Origin: Gammaproteobacteria bacterium TMED1
Lineage (GTDB): Bacteria; Pseudomonadota; Gammaproteobacteria; Pseudomonadales; Azotimanducaceae
Reading direction: 5' to 3'
DNA: 64,000 bases
Assembly: GCA_002167855.2 (NCBI GenBank)
Contig: NHBG02000020.1
Span: 155,117 to 219,116, forward strand
The notes under the pieces: model-generated
The model's database searches: none
Seen by the model: the letters and a program-made list of their open reading frames with translations, nothing else
What the model was told of the DNA's origin: nothing
Part shown: positions 1 through 10,108 of the stretch, one piece after another
How positions within the stretch are numbered: position 1 is the first letter of the stretch
Layout: each line of letters starts with the position of its first letter
Translations under genes and position numbers: made by a program

Positions 1-218
1 CCGACGCCTTAGGCTACTTTGAAAATGTTACTAAAGTTGAACCTAGCTTCGCTATTGGTTATGTTTTTGTGGCACGAAGTCTTGCTGAACTCGGTAGGTT
101 TGAGGAATCTAGAAAAGCGCAGTCAGAGGCACTGCAATACGGGGCAGAGCAATCAGAACTTGAACAGATAACTCGTCGTCTAAAGACGCTTGAACTTGAA
201 TCGGAGATTCTCCAATGA
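1..218 (+). CDS. C-terminal part of a TPR-like/tetratricopeptide protein (truncated by window start)
   Basis: Open frame from position 1 ending at TGA 216-218, overlapping (ATGA) the ATG of the next CDS; translation resembles a TPR helix (VARSLAELGRFEESRKAQSEALQYGAEQ). Confidence 0.6.
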   Translation, partial: DALGYFENVTKVEPSFAIGYVFVARSLAELGRFEESRKAQSEALQYGAEQSELEQITRRLKTLELESEILQ

Positions 219-1867
219 AATGGCCAATAGTTATTTCCGCTAGCCTTTTGATATCGGGTTGTGCGCCGTCTGAAATACCTTGGTTCAAAGAAGAGACCCA
301 GATTCGGGGAATTGATTTTGTACACCACTCTGGTTTTGACGGTCGTCCTCTAATGCCCGAGATGATGGGTGGTGGTGTCGCGCTTGTGGACCTTGATGGG
401 GATGATGATCTGGATCTATATCTAGTACAGAGCGGGCGTGTAGATGAGGTGCTTCCCTCAGAGTTTTCTGCAAACCAGCTATACCTTAACCGTGGCGATG
501 GCTATTTCGATCGACAAGAAAACTCTGGTGCCGAGGACAACGAAGGCTATGGTATGGGGGTGGCCGCAGGAGATTATGATAACGATGGCGATATCGATTT
601 GTATGTTACTAATCTTGGTGAGAATAAATTACTGCAAAATAATGGGGCAGGTCAATTTAGCAATGTTACAGACATCGCAGGGGTAGGTGATCAAAGTTGG
701 GGGACGGCAGCAACGTTCCTAGATTTGGATGCCGATGGTGACCTTGACCTCTTCGTTGTTAACTACCTCCACTGGTCAAAAAATATCGAGCAAGACTGCT
801 ATGGAAAAGCATTTTTCATAACCTACTGTGGCCCAACTGTATACGACGCACCAGCAATGGATACACTTTATCGTAATAATGGCGATGGAACCTTTACTGA
901 TATCACTAAAGAAGCCGGTATCAATGTTGCCTTTGGTAACGGGTTAGGAACCGTCGGAGCGGACTTTAATAAAGATGGCCTAATTGATCTTTTTGTCGCG
1001 AACGACACACTCGTTAATCAGCTCTGGATCAATCAGGGCGATCTCAAGTTTACCGAAGAATGTCTGCTCTGGAGCTGCGCAATGGACTCGAATGGTATTG
1101 CAAAGGCCGGAATGGGCGTAGCTTCTGCTGACGTCGATGATGATGCTGATCCTGATTTGCTGGTGGTTAACCTTGTTCGGCAAAGTGATTCTTTTTTTCG
1201 TAATGAAGGGAGCTACTTTTTTGATGCCACGAGTCTAATGGGCATCGTTCCGGTTAGTATGCGGCACACCCGATTTGGTGTCACCCTCACAGACTTAGAC
1301 AATGATAGTCGTCTTGATTTGTATGAGGTAAATGGCAAAGTGGAGATGCAAGAACCCGCAGAGGGCGATGGTTTTGCTGAGCCTAACGCCCTACTTAAAG
1401 GCGTATTAAAGGATGGCCGGGTAAGTTTTTCTGAAGTGAAGCCTCAAGGTGGAGTCTACCCTTCGCTAAAGCATACGAGTCGAGGTCTTGCTGTTGGTGA
1501 TGTAGATAATGATGGCAGTATCGATCTTTTAATTACTAACCGTGATGCTGCTCCATACCTTTTAATAAACACCATAGCTGATAAAAATAATTGGGTGCGA
1601 TTCAAGGTAATAACCAATAGTCGCGATGCATACGGCGCAACGGTATCGATAAAACTTGATGCTGTCCAAATGAATCGCGATGTACAGCCGTCTGCGAGCT
1701 ATCTCGCCTCGAGTGACCCCCGGGTTCATTTTGGCCTGGGGAAATCAACCTCCGTCAAAGATGTACGTGTCATTTGGCCAGGAGGGAACGAGGAAATATT
1801 TGGGGATTATGCGGCTGGGGAGACTTATAACTTAGTCCAAGGTTTAGGCGATTCAGTCTCCGAATAA
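215..1867 (+). CDS. CRTAC1-like FG-GAP/VCBS repeat lipoprotein with C-terminal ASPIC/UnbV domain
   Basis: Repeated DxDxDGxxDL motifs (DLDGDDDLDLYLV, DYDNDGDIDLYVTN, DLDADGDLDLFVVN etc.), N-terminal lipobox-like LLISGC, C-terminal VHFGLGKSTSVKDVRVIWPGG typical of ASPIC/UnbV. Confidence 0.88.
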   Translation: MKWPIVISASLLISGCAPSEIPWFKEETQIRGIDFVHHSGFDGRPLMPEMMGGGVALVDLDGDDDLDLYLVQSGRVDEVLPSEFSANQLYLNRGDGYFDRQENSGAEDNEGYGMGVAAGDYDNDGDIDLYVTNLGENKLLQNNGAGQFSNVTDIAGVGDQSWGTAATFLDLDADGDLDLFVVNYLHWSKNIEQDCYGKAFFITYCGPTVYDAPAMDTLYRNNGDGTFTDITKEAGINVAFGNGLGTVGADFNKDGLIDLFVANDTLVNQLWINQGDLKFTEECLLWSCAMDSNGIAKAGMGVASADVDDDADPDLLVVNLVRQSDSFFRNEGSYFFDATSLMGIVPVSMRHTRFGVTLTDLDNDSRLDLYEVNGKVEMQEPAEGDGFAEPNALLKGVLKDGRVSFSEVKPQGGVYPSLKHTSRGLAVGDVDNDGSIDLLITNRDAAPYLLINTIADKNNWVRFKVITNSRDAYGATVSIKLDAVQMNRDVQPSASYLASSDPRVHFGLGKSTSVKDVRVIWPGGNEEIFGDYAAGETYNLVQGLGDSVSE

Positions 1868-1868
1868 T

Positions 1869-2255
1869 CTAATAATTCCTTTTACGATCACCTTTAATTG
1901 AAAAATTAATCCAAATATCTCGGTCAGAGTAAATAACGCCGTTACATTCAGGTTCAAAAATTCGAACCTGAAGTAACCAATTACCATCGTCATACGGGGT
2001 CCCAGAAAAATCTTCACCATCAAAAATAATACCTGGAGGAATTTCCCCCTGCATGATCCTAGCCTTACCGAAACTCCAATCCCCATTGCACCTCGATGTT
2101 AGTCTTGACCGCAGATACTGACCCTCCCAACCATGGCCAGAAGTAAATCGAATTGAGCTCAAAAAAGAAAAACCCGGACCAGCATCTTCTAGGGGAACAG
2201 AACTTCCGCACCCAGAGCACAAAAGCACGAATAGTAGTATCGATATTCTCATAAA
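1869..2255 (-). CDS. small predicted lipoprotein
   Basis: Within ORF 1869..2330; internal start MRISILLFVLLCSGCGSS gives a signal peptide with lipobox. Confidence 0.5.
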   Translation of the reverse strand, partial: FMRISILLFVLLCSGCGSSVPLEDAGPGFSFLSSIRFTSGHGWEGQYLRSRLTSRCNGDWSFGKARIMQGEIPPGIIFDGEDFSGTPYDDGNWLLQVRIFEPECNGVIYSDRDIWINFSIKGDRKRNY

Positions 2256-2335
2256 TTGGCTCCTTCGAGTACAGGATAACGCTAATCTTGGACAAACCGG
2301 TGTATCAGGGCTGAGGAACAAGTTTTCCATCTAGA

Positions 2336-3541
2336 TTAAATAACACCTTTAGATCGCAATTTTTGTATCCCTATTTCATCGTAACCCAATTCCTGTAATA
2401 TTTCTTCTGCATGTTCACTGAGTCGCGGTGATCTTTTCGGCTCCACTTGAGGGACAGAAGAAATCTGGATTGGATGTTTAACTAAAAACGGCATAGTAAT
2501 CTCTGGATCGTTTGGTTTGACGAGCATTTCATTCTGAATCGCTTGCTCGTCGCCCACGATTTCTTCAACTTTCCCAACCCTATTTATGGGTATATCGTGG
2601 AGAGCGAAAATATCTAGCCACTCCGAAGAACTCCGCGTCATAAAGATTTTCTCGAGCGCTTCCCCAAACTCAACACGAACATCAAGCAGGTCCTCAAACT
2701 CACTTAGCTCAAAACGATACATTAAATCAGGCGCGTCCAATGCGATTACAAGGGCATCGAATTCATCCAGGCTACGAAGCATATTCAATTGCAGCCAACG
2801 ATCATCACTGCAACGATAAACTCGTAACTGGACACGTGGAGTATGCCTCTCTTCCCGAAAGAAATCGCCGTTGCCTCCACCGATCATAGCTTGGATAGTG
2901 GATCCATTTGACCAGATACCATTAGCCATTAAAGACGTATGAACCAATCCCCCCTCTCCTGTTCTTTCTCTCTGTAAAAGCGCAGTCACAATGCCCGAAT
3001 AGATTGCAAGACTTGTGGGGTGATCGCCCATACCGGCAAGTCCTTGGACTGGTCGGGAACCCTTATCCCGCATCAGGTCCATTTGTCCTCCTCGAGCCCA
3101 GTAGGCGAGCTGATCGAAGGCCTTACGGTCTCGTTCAGGGCCATGCTCACCGTAAGCACTTAAGGAGGCGTATACCATTTTAGGATTGATAAGCTTTAGA
3201 TCCTCGTAATTAAGACCTAACTTATCTCGCAAAGGAAATGGTTGATTTGTTATGAACACATCACATTCAGAGACTAATTGATGCATTACAGCCATTCCTT
3301 CCTCTGTCTTTAAATCAAGAGCAATACTGCGCTTATTCCTGCCATCCAATTGCCACATGTAGTCCTGTTTATCTTCGGGCAACCCTGAGATCGCTTCAAT
3401 CCTCCGCAACAAGTCCCCCTCTGGCGACTCAATCTTGATCACATCGGCGCCAAATTCGGCGAGAATCATTGCTGCAGCTGGGGCCGCAATAACCGTTGCC
3501 ACATCGAGCACCTTGAGGCCAGAAAATAAATAACTATCCAT
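2336..3541 (-). CDS. CaiB/BaiF family (family III) CoA-transferase
   Basis: LKVLDVATVIAAPAAAMILAEFGADVIKIESPEGDLLR is the classic N-terminus of family III CoA-transferases. Confidence 0.92.
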   Translation of the reverse strand: MDSYLFSGLKVLDVATVIAAPAAAMILAEFGADVIKIESPEGDLLRRIEAISGLPEDKQDYMWQLDGRNKRSIALDLKTEEGMAVMHQLVSECDVFITNQPFPLRDKLGLNYEDLKLINPKMVYASLSAYGEHGPERDRKAFDQLAYWARGGQMDLMRDKGSRPVQGLAGMGDHPTSLAIYSGIVTALLQRERTGEGGLVHTSLMANGIWSNGSTIQAMIGGGNGDFFREERHTPRVQLRVYRCSDDRWLQLNMLRSLDEFDALVIALDAPDLMYRFELSEFEDLLDVRVEFGEALEKIFMTRSSSEWLDIFALHDIPINRVGKVEEIVGDEQAIQNEMLVKPNDPEITMPFLVKHPIQISSVPQVEPKRSPRLSEHAEEILQELGYDEIGIQKLRSKGVI

Positions 3542-3652
3542 AAATTCTCCGAGAGAATATTGGAATTTAGAACGTTCCTGTCAGGATAACCTTTCCGCAA
3601 TCCCAGCCAGCACAGTTTCTTAAACCAATACCATAATAAACTTATAAGTTAT

Positions 3653-4300
3653 CTACTCCGACAATTCCCTTCGGATAGACGCTTTGATTATTTTTAGGGG
3701 AGCTGTCGGTCTCCCACTTCGGCTCCCACGACTCTCTAATGCATCAAGAGTTTTCTGCCCCGAAACCATTGAACCAAAAATAGTATGCTTACCATCCAAA
3801 TACTGGGTTGGTATAAAAGTAATGAAGAATTGACTGCCGTCGGTACCAGGCCCTGCATTCGCCATACTAAGCAATCCCGGCCGATCATGAGAAACGTCTT
3901 GGCTGAACTCCCCATCATACTTATAACCGGGCCCACCTCTACCCGTTCCAGTTGGATCCCCTCCTTGGGCCATAAAACTTGTAATTACACGATGAAAAAT
4001 AACGTCATCGTAAAAACCCAATTCTGTGAGATAAATAGTACTAGTTACGTGCATAGGAGCGGTCTCTGTAAATAACTTAAAACTCATTTTCCCCACATTG
4101 GTTTCAAGATCCCAGTAGTACTTGTCTTCAGGTTTGAATTTCATCAGCTCCGGTTTCGTTAAGGTCTGCTTCCATAACGGATTGGACTTATCAACTTTAG
4201 ATAGATGTTGATTATTCACAACCTGAGCAGCCGTAATCTCAGCATGAACCGTAATTCCAAGAGCGAGAACCGATACGGTCATCAAGTACGCAAGTTTCAT
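3653..4300 (-). CDS. periplasmic cyclophilin-type peptidyl-prolyl cis-trans isomerase
   Basis: VIFHRVITSFMAQGGDPTGTGRGGPGYKYDGEF and GSQFFITFIPTQYLDGKHTIFG motifs; signal peptide from MKLAYLM. Confidence 0.92.
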   Translation of the reverse strand: MKLAYLMTVSVLALGITVHAEITAAQVVNNQHLSKVDKSNPLWKQTLTKPELMKFKPEDKYYWDLETNVGKMSFKLFTETAPMHVTSTIYLTELGFYDDVIFHRVITSFMAQGGDPTGTGRGGPGYKYDGEFSQDVSHDRPGLLSMANAGPGTDGSQFFITFIPTQYLDGKHTIFGSMVSGQKTLDALESRGSRSGRPTAPLKIIKASIRRELSE

Positions 4301-4459
4301 TGATCTTCCTATGATTGAATTCATTATTTCGTGAAGTATAAGCAAAGAGACCACGTACGTCAGCGTTCTGGCGAATATTTGTAACGATTTGCCTCATCAC
4401 ATCTCATGATTCAAGGTCGTTGCCTATCAATTGGCTACGTTCAAGAATAAAATCCCAGC

Positions 4460-5485
4460 ATGCAAATTAAAACAGTACGCTGTCACAAAATTGATGAAGA
4501 CATTACCACGGTAACCCTGGATAAAGTTAACCTACCGCCACCCTCGGAAAATGAAGTTCAGGTTAAACTTAAAGCCTGCGCGGTAAACTTTACCGATATA
4601 TTGAAGATACAAGGGAAGTACCAGCGTAAACCACCACTACCTTTTGCACCGGGAGGCGAGGCTGCAGGCGATATTATTGCAGTAGGGTCTAACGTCAGTG
4701 GTATCACTTTAGGAGCTAAAGTGATTTTAGGTGGCGACTATGGTGGCTTTGCGGAGGCGATAAACGTTTCGGCGAGCACTGTCAAACCGATGCCACGATC
4801 TATGAGCTATGCTGCTGCCGCGTCTTTCCAAACTGCCTATATGACTGCTTGGGTCGCGCTTACCTGTCGAGGTCATCTCAAACCTGGGGAGAACCTTCTG
4901 GTCCACGGAGCAACAGGAGGAGTTGGCATGGCTGCTGTCGATCTAGGAAAACATCTTGGTGCAAATGTCATCGCCACAGGTGGTCGTGATGACAAACTCA
5001 CAATCGTAAAGACTCGAGGCGCAAATCACGTAATCAACTATACGATGCCCAATAACGAGATCGGTGGGTTTCGCGATGAAGTTAAGTCTCTTACTAACGG
5101 GAAGGGTGCCGATGTCATTTTTGACCCCGTGGGCGGTGGGGTATTCGATGAATCCATGCGCTGCATAAATACTGATGGTCGTCTACTCACGATTGGTTTC
5201 ACCAGCGGTCAATGGCCCCGTGCGGCGGTGAATCTCATTTTAATCAAGCAACTTTCTGTGATCGGAGTTCGTGCGGGAGAATATGGAAGGAAATATCCTG
5301 AGCAAGGGAAACAAAACACTCGTGCGGTTTATGAGCTTGCAGATACGGGACAAATTAAACCTTACGTGTGTAAGGCATTTCCGCTTACTGAAGCCGTATC
5401 CGCAATGCAGATGCTAGCGTCTAGAGAAGTGGTTGGTAAATGCGTGGTAACCATGAATGGATACAGTATGGCTTCGGTGGGCTAA
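4460..5485 (+). CDS. NADPH:quinone oxidoreductase / zinc-independent MDR family
   Basis: VNFTDILKIQGKY, GGEAAGDIIAVGSNV, LVHGATGGVGMAAVDLGKHLGANVIAT. Confidence 0.9.
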   Translation: MQIKTVRCHKIDEDITTVTLDKVNLPPPSENEVQVKLKACAVNFTDILKIQGKYQRKPPLPFAPGGEAAGDIIAVGSNVSGITLGAKVILGGDYGGFAEAINVSASTVKPMPRSMSYAAAASFQTAYMTAWVALTCRGHLKPGENLLVHGATGGVGMAAVDLGKHLGANVIATGGRDDKLTIVKTRGANHVINYTMPNNEIGGFRDEVKSLTNGKGADVIFDPVGGGVFDESMRCINTDGRLLTIGFTSGQWPRAAVNLILIKQLSVIGVRAGEYGRKYPEQGKQNTRAVYELADTGQIKPYVCKAFPLTEAVSAMQMLASREVVGKCVVTMNGYSMASVG

Positions 5486-5583
5486 TTCTTGAGTAAAGCA
5501 CTTACCGAAAAAATCTTAAGAATCGAATACTCGAGGGAATGAGAAAAAATCATAGTGTGCTAAGTTAACTAACCAAAAATTAT

Positions 5584-5606
5584 AAATATTCAAAAATCGA
5601 ATATTT
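5584..5606. repeat. AT-rich inverted repeat (8-bp arms AAATATTC/GAATATTT, 7-nt loop) 5' of the FAH-family gene
   Basis: Direct reading: AAATATTC-aaaaatc-GAATATTT, followed by a T run and ATG at 5623. Confidence 0.6.
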
Positions 5607-5622
5607 TTTATGGAAAAGTATT

Positions 5623-6486
5623 ATGCGTCTAGTCACATTTAGACAAAACGGAAAAACGAGAATAGGAATTCAAAAACACGAGGGCGTCATAGATCTCAGC
5701 ATCGCGGCGCCAAGTCTGCCTAAGAATATGCTGAGTTTTCTGCAGGCTGGTACTAGTGCCATGAAAGTCGTACAGGCGGTTGAGAACTCCAACATCCACT
5801 TCTCTATGGATGATGTCCGTCTACAGTGTCCTATTACCATTCCTCCTATGATATTGGCGATCGGCCTTAACTATCGTCTTCATGCCGAAGAAACAGGTTC
5901 TAATTTACCTAAGGTGCCTCTCGTCTTCACTAAACAACAAACTTGTGCAAATGGACCATTCGATGATATCTACGCACCACCGGAATCAGCTTTACTTGAC
6001 TACGAGGGGGAACTGGGAATCGTCATAGGAAAAAAATGTAGGCGTGTAAAAAAAGCAGATGCAGAAGACTATATTGCTGGCTATTGTATTGTTAACGACG
6101 TCAGTCTGAGAGATTGGCAAGCCCGCGGGGCACCTGCTTCATTCACGATGGGGAAATCATGGGATACTCATGGTCCGATGGGACCTGCTATCGTCACTAA
6201 AAACGAAGTCGGTGATCCACACCAATTGAATCTTAAAACATGGGTGAACGGAGAACTAAGGCAGAACTCCAGCACAAATGATCTAATTTTTAATTGCTTT
6301 GATATCATTGAATTTATTTCTACGGCGCTCACGCTGCAGCCTGGTACTGTGATACCCACAGGGACACCGAGTGGTGTTGCAGCCGGAATGGAAACGCCCG
6401 CCTGGCTCACTCCAGGCGATATCGTCAAGGTAGAAATAGAGAAATTAGGTTTTATAGAAAACAAGGTTGTTGCTGAGCCAATTTAA
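5623..6486 (+). CDS. fumarylacetoacetate hydrolase (FAH) family protein
   Basis: AIGLNYRLHAEETG, LDYEGELGIVIGKKCRRV, VIPTGTPSGVAAGM motifs. Confidence 0.92.
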   Translation: MRLVTFRQNGKTRIGIQKHEGVIDLSIAAPSLPKNMLSFLQAGTSAMKVVQAVENSNIHFSMDDVRLQCPITIPPMILAIGLNYRLHAEETGSNLPKVPLVFTKQQTCANGPFDDIYAPPESALLDYEGELGIVIGKKCRRVKKADAEDYIAGYCIVNDVSLRDWQARGAPASFTMGKSWDTHGPMGPAIVTKNEVGDPHQLNLKTWVNGELRQNSSTNDLIFNCFDIIEFISTALTLQPGTVIPTGTPSGVAAGMETPAWLTPGDIVKVEIEKLGFIENKVVAEPI

Positions 6487-7682
6487 CTGACACTCAGCAA
6501 TGCACTCTTCAATATAGATAACATCTCATCTAGCTCAGCATTGCTCACTGTCAATGCTGGCATGAAACGTAGAGCATTTGGTTTTGGGGCATTAATTAGC
6601 AAGCCCTTATCGAACGCGTTTGCTACGACAGCAGCACCTTGATCATGGGGCAGATCGACTGCGACCAGGAGTCCAGTCCCGCGGACGTTACTAAGACCCG
6701 TCTCCTTGGCAAGCTTTCGCAGCTTTTTCTTGAGGAAGTTCCCTCGCCTACGTGCTCTATCAGGAATATTCTTATCTAACATATGCTTTATCACGGTATA
6801 AGCGGCTGTCATAGCAAGAGGCTGACCTCCAAAAGTGCCTCCCTGATCACCCGCCTCAAAAACACAAACGTGATCTTTAGCCAAAAACGCTGCCACTGGA
6901 AAGCCACTTCCCAGGCCCTTACCCAGGGTCATTATGTCGGGCTCAACATTATAATTTTGATACCCGAATAGTTGACCAGTTCTACCAGCCCCAGTTTGAA
7001 CCTCATCCAGTATTAAAAGAATACCTTTCTCATCACAAAGTCTGCGTAGTCCTGACATAAATTCCTGACTCGCAACGTACACGCCGCCCTCCCCCTGAAT
7101 GGGTTCCATCATTATGGCGCAAGTGCGGTCCGAGACAGCGTCAACCACCGCATTGAGAGAATTAAAGTTCACATGAACAAAACCAGGAACTTTTGGTTCA
7201 AAAAGCTTGTGCCAAGCCTCCTTCCCAGAGGCAGACATAAGCCCAAGAGTCCTACCATGGAAACTATTATTTGCGGTAATAATTTCATAGGCTCCGTTTA
7301 AGTGTTCGGCACCGTACTTCCTCGCAAGCTTAATTGCGCCCTCATTAACTTCAGCACCACTGTTCCCAAACCAGATTTTGTCTAAACAGGAGTTTTTTAC
7401 TAATAAATCTGCGGCGGCAATCATCTGATCGTTAAGTAAAGCGGGGCTTCCATTAAGTAGCTCTTTCATCTGCTTATTGATCGCTCGAACCAGAACAGGG
7501 GGGCAATGACCCAACGAATTAACTGCCCAGCCCTGAATAAAATCTAAATAACGGTTCCCCTCTGCATCCCACAAATAACTGCCTTTCCCCCGAACCATAA
7601 CCTGTTCAGGCCGAGTCACGACATACATGATACTTTCAGTGGCGCTACTTAACATTTCTGGGGTGGACGCTAATTCAGACAT
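6483..7682 (-). CDS. argD: class III aminotransferase, acetylornithine aminotransferase-like
   Basis: YLDFIQGWAVNSLGHCPP, ILDEVQTGAGRTGQLFGYQ, TLGKGLGSGFPVAA, TFGGQPLAMTAA. Confidence 0.82.
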   Translation of the reverse strand: MSELASTPEMLSSATESIMYVVTRPEQVMVRGKGSYLWDAEGNRYLDFIQGWAVNSLGHCPPVLVRAINKQMKELLNGSPALLNDQMIAAADLLVKNSCLDKIWFGNSGAEVNEGAIKLARKYGAEHLNGAYEIITANNSFHGRTLGLMSASGKEAWHKLFEPKVPGFVHVNFNSLNAVVDAVSDRTCAIMMEPIQGEGGVYVASQEFMSGLRRLCDEKGILLILDEVQTGAGRTGQLFGYQNYNVEPDIMTLGKGLGSGFPVAAFLAKDHVCVFEAGDQGGTFGGQPLAMTAAYTVIKHMLDKNIPDRARRRGNFLKKKLRKLAKETGLSNVRGTGLLVAVDLPHDQGAAVVANAFDKGLLINAPKPNALRFMPALTVSNAELDEMLSILKSALLSVS

Positions 7683-7825
7683 TTTATCCTCACAAGTTTT
7701 AAAGCTAGCTGCGCAGAATACATAAAACGATCACAAAAACACACATAACACCTGATATTCCATAGCAACTGTTTGACGGCTAGTTTATTCTTGCTCACGA
7801 TGCGAAAAAAGTCACGAATGTAAAC

Positions 7826-9217
7826 ATGTATAAAACGAAATCCCTTGTTGCTTCCAGCCTAAAAAAAGAACCAGTCTCTGTCACACGTAAAATGGCGGCT
7901 GCGCTACCAGAATTGAGGCGTTTGGCCGCTGGAAAGGGCTTAAAAATTCATCATTTAGGTGCCGGTTACCCTCATCCCGAGGTGACCGACCCCTCCGGCT
8001 TTCTAATACATAAGACCCAGTATTTCAAACACCTCGACGCGAAACTCTCGCCCCAGGACCCAGATTCTACTCCAGAGCGCCTCCGGGAGTCATACGCTTA
8101 TACAGATACCCTTGGACCAGTGTCTGTACGAAAACATTTTGCTCGTATCTACGGTGCTGATTGGGGCTTTTCAATGCAACCAGAAAATCTGATTCCAACG
8201 ATAGGCGCAAGCGGAGGAATAAATCTCGTATGCTCACTGTTCGAACGTCCCGGTATTGAGATCGCGTACTTAACTGATGCACCAACGTACGCCGGTTTCA
8301 TTGCACGCGCGCAGTTAGCTAATCAGACTACCATCTACAGTGTAGATATGGATTCTGAAGGTCCTATTATTGAACAACTTATTTCGCAAATAAAAAGCGC
8401 TAGATCACAAGGGAAACTCGTGCCTTTCTATTACACTATTCCAGACGGCCACAATCCGGGCGGCTTTTCTTTCTCACAAAAGAGAAGACAGGAAATTCTG
8501 GAGGTCATGGATACCTATGGAATACTTATTTTAGAGGATGCTCCTTACGTTTATATCAGTTACGCAGAAGAGACCGAACGACCAAAACCTTTTGTTGCTT
8601 TGGAACCTAGCAGAACTATACATCTTTTCACAGGTTCAAAAATCGGTTTTCCGGGACCTCGCATAGGATTCCTTTATACCGAAGCATGCGCAGAAATTAG
8701 CGATAAGGAAGTCGTTCCTCTTCGGGACCTTCTTCTCACAGAATCGAGTTCTGATATCTTATTCCACAATCCCGAGGCACTTTATGCCTTTGAATCTATG
8801 TTACATGATGAAAACATGAAACCTCGGCAATCCCTTTGGTCGGTAGCGAAGCAAAAACAGACGGTATATAGTGAAAATCGCGAAATTATTATGGAAGGTC
8901 TTTCTAGTGGACTGGGCAAATTCCCTGAGCGCTATAGCTGGACAGTACCCCAAGCAGGATTCTTTACGGTATTCCGTTTCCATAATACAAGTATCAAAAC
9001 AAATGACGATTTCGTAAGGTGGCTTGTATCCGAACACGGTATCGTTGTTATCCCCATGTTCGATTTCTATCCCAAGGATGCTAAGTCAAGAAATCCTCAG
9101 GCGGGTTTGAGCGAGCTCAGATTATCCTTCTGTTTCACCGAAAGTTTCGGCGATAATCGGAGACGTGATCTCTCTGAGGCTATAAGTGCATTCTGTGATG
9201 CCGTACTAAGTATATGA
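7826..9217 (+). CDS. class I/II PLP-dependent aminotransferase (MocR catalytic-domain-like, no HTH)
   Basis: YTIPDGHNPGGFSFSQKRRQEILEV, ILEDAPYVYISY, FTGSKIGFPGPRIGFLY. Confidence 0.85.
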   Translation: MYKTKSLVASSLKKEPVSVTRKMAAALPELRRLAAGKGLKIHHLGAGYPHPEVTDPSGFLIHKTQYFKHLDAKLSPQDPDSTPERLRESYAYTDTLGPVSVRKHFARIYGADWGFSMQPENLIPTIGASGGINLVCSLFERPGIEIAYLTDAPTYAGFIARAQLANQTTIYSVDMDSEGPIIEQLISQIKSARSQGKLVPFYYTIPDGHNPGGFSFSQKRRQEILEVMDTYGILILEDAPYVYISYAEETERPKPFVALEPSRTIHLFTGSKIGFPGPRIGFLYTEACAEISDKEVVPLRDLLLTESSSDILFHNPEALYAFESMLHDENMKPRQSLWSVAKQKQTVYSENREIIMEGLSSGLGKFPERYSWTVPQAGFFTVFRFHNTSIKTNDDFVRWLVSEHGIVVIPMFDFYPKDAKSRNPQAGLSELRLSFCFTESFGDNRRRDLSEAISAFCDAVLSI

Positions 9218-9522
9218 AGAATCTCCAACTGGCAGCTACCTTCCATCGATTTCAGGGACTGTGATGCAGCTTTCTAATTTCCAATATTTTACGGGAGCTC
9301 ATCAACGTGACAAGGAAAGCTGAACGCAACGCGTCTGCGGTCCAATCGTTCTAAACGATTACCGGTGATACTCACACCCACTGATACGTTACTAGGTGCT
9401 AGATTTTTCCCAGTGCCAGAGATGTCGATAAGTCCGTGTATAAAGCGCTTCGCTCATACACTCCCCATCGATCATCCCAAGATTCCTAAGGCTGCACTAA
9501 CTTTTTGCTTGAGAGGCTTGGC

Positions 9523-9732
9523 CTACTCAGCTAGCACCACGTTTTCTGCTTGCGGGCCTTTCTGACCTTGCGTTACAGTAAACTCTACAGCCTGTCCCTC
9601 TGCGAGGGTTTTAAAGCCATCGCCAACAATCGCGCTGAAGTGCACAAACACATCAGGTCCGGATTCCTGAGAGATAAAGCCGTAGCCTTTAGATTCATTA
9701 AACCATTTAACGGTTCCTGTCGTTGTAGACAT
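9523..9732 (-). CDS. CspA-family cold shock protein
   Basis: [38 protein letters not shown]1/RNP2-like motifs, 69 aa. Confidence 0.97.
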   Translation of the reverse strand: MSTTTGTVKWFNESKGYGFISQESGPDVFVHFSAIVGDGFKTLAEGQAVEFTVTQGQKGPQAENVVLAE

Positions 9733-9765
9733 ATTTACTTCCTGGTTCTTTCAAGTCATATTTAA

Positions 9766-9784
9766 TTCATCCATTGTGGATGAA
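9766..9784. repeat. 8-bp inverted repeat in the csp 5' leader (TTCATCCA-ttg-TGGATGAA)
   Basis: Perfect arms read directly, about 34 nt upstream of the csp start codon. Confidence 0.6.
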
Positions 9785-10108
9785 CGGTTTAGCTGAAATG
9801 TGCTAGTACTTATGTGAAACAGGATTAACCGGCGTGCATAAATATAGAGTACTTTCGAGCAAAGTCCAGTATAGGTGGCTTTTAATGGAATGAAAACCTT
9901 TAGTGCAGATACTTTGTCCCAAAAACATGCACTAAAAAGGCTATTTTTTCTAAAAAACCCCTATTTCCAAGGTAAACATAGTAACTTTTGACCCAGTAAA
10001 TTGGACACCTACATTTTTTTAACGGCATGTAATCGACCGCATTCACACACACTTTTCCTCTATTAAATATGAAAGGGCTGCGTTAAAAACGCAAAATTTT
10101 TGAACTTC

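Noticed and set aside
9365-9765. ORFs on + strand opposite the cold-shock gene (66 and 71 aa)
   Set aside because: Antisense to a clear CspA-family gene and without family resemblance.
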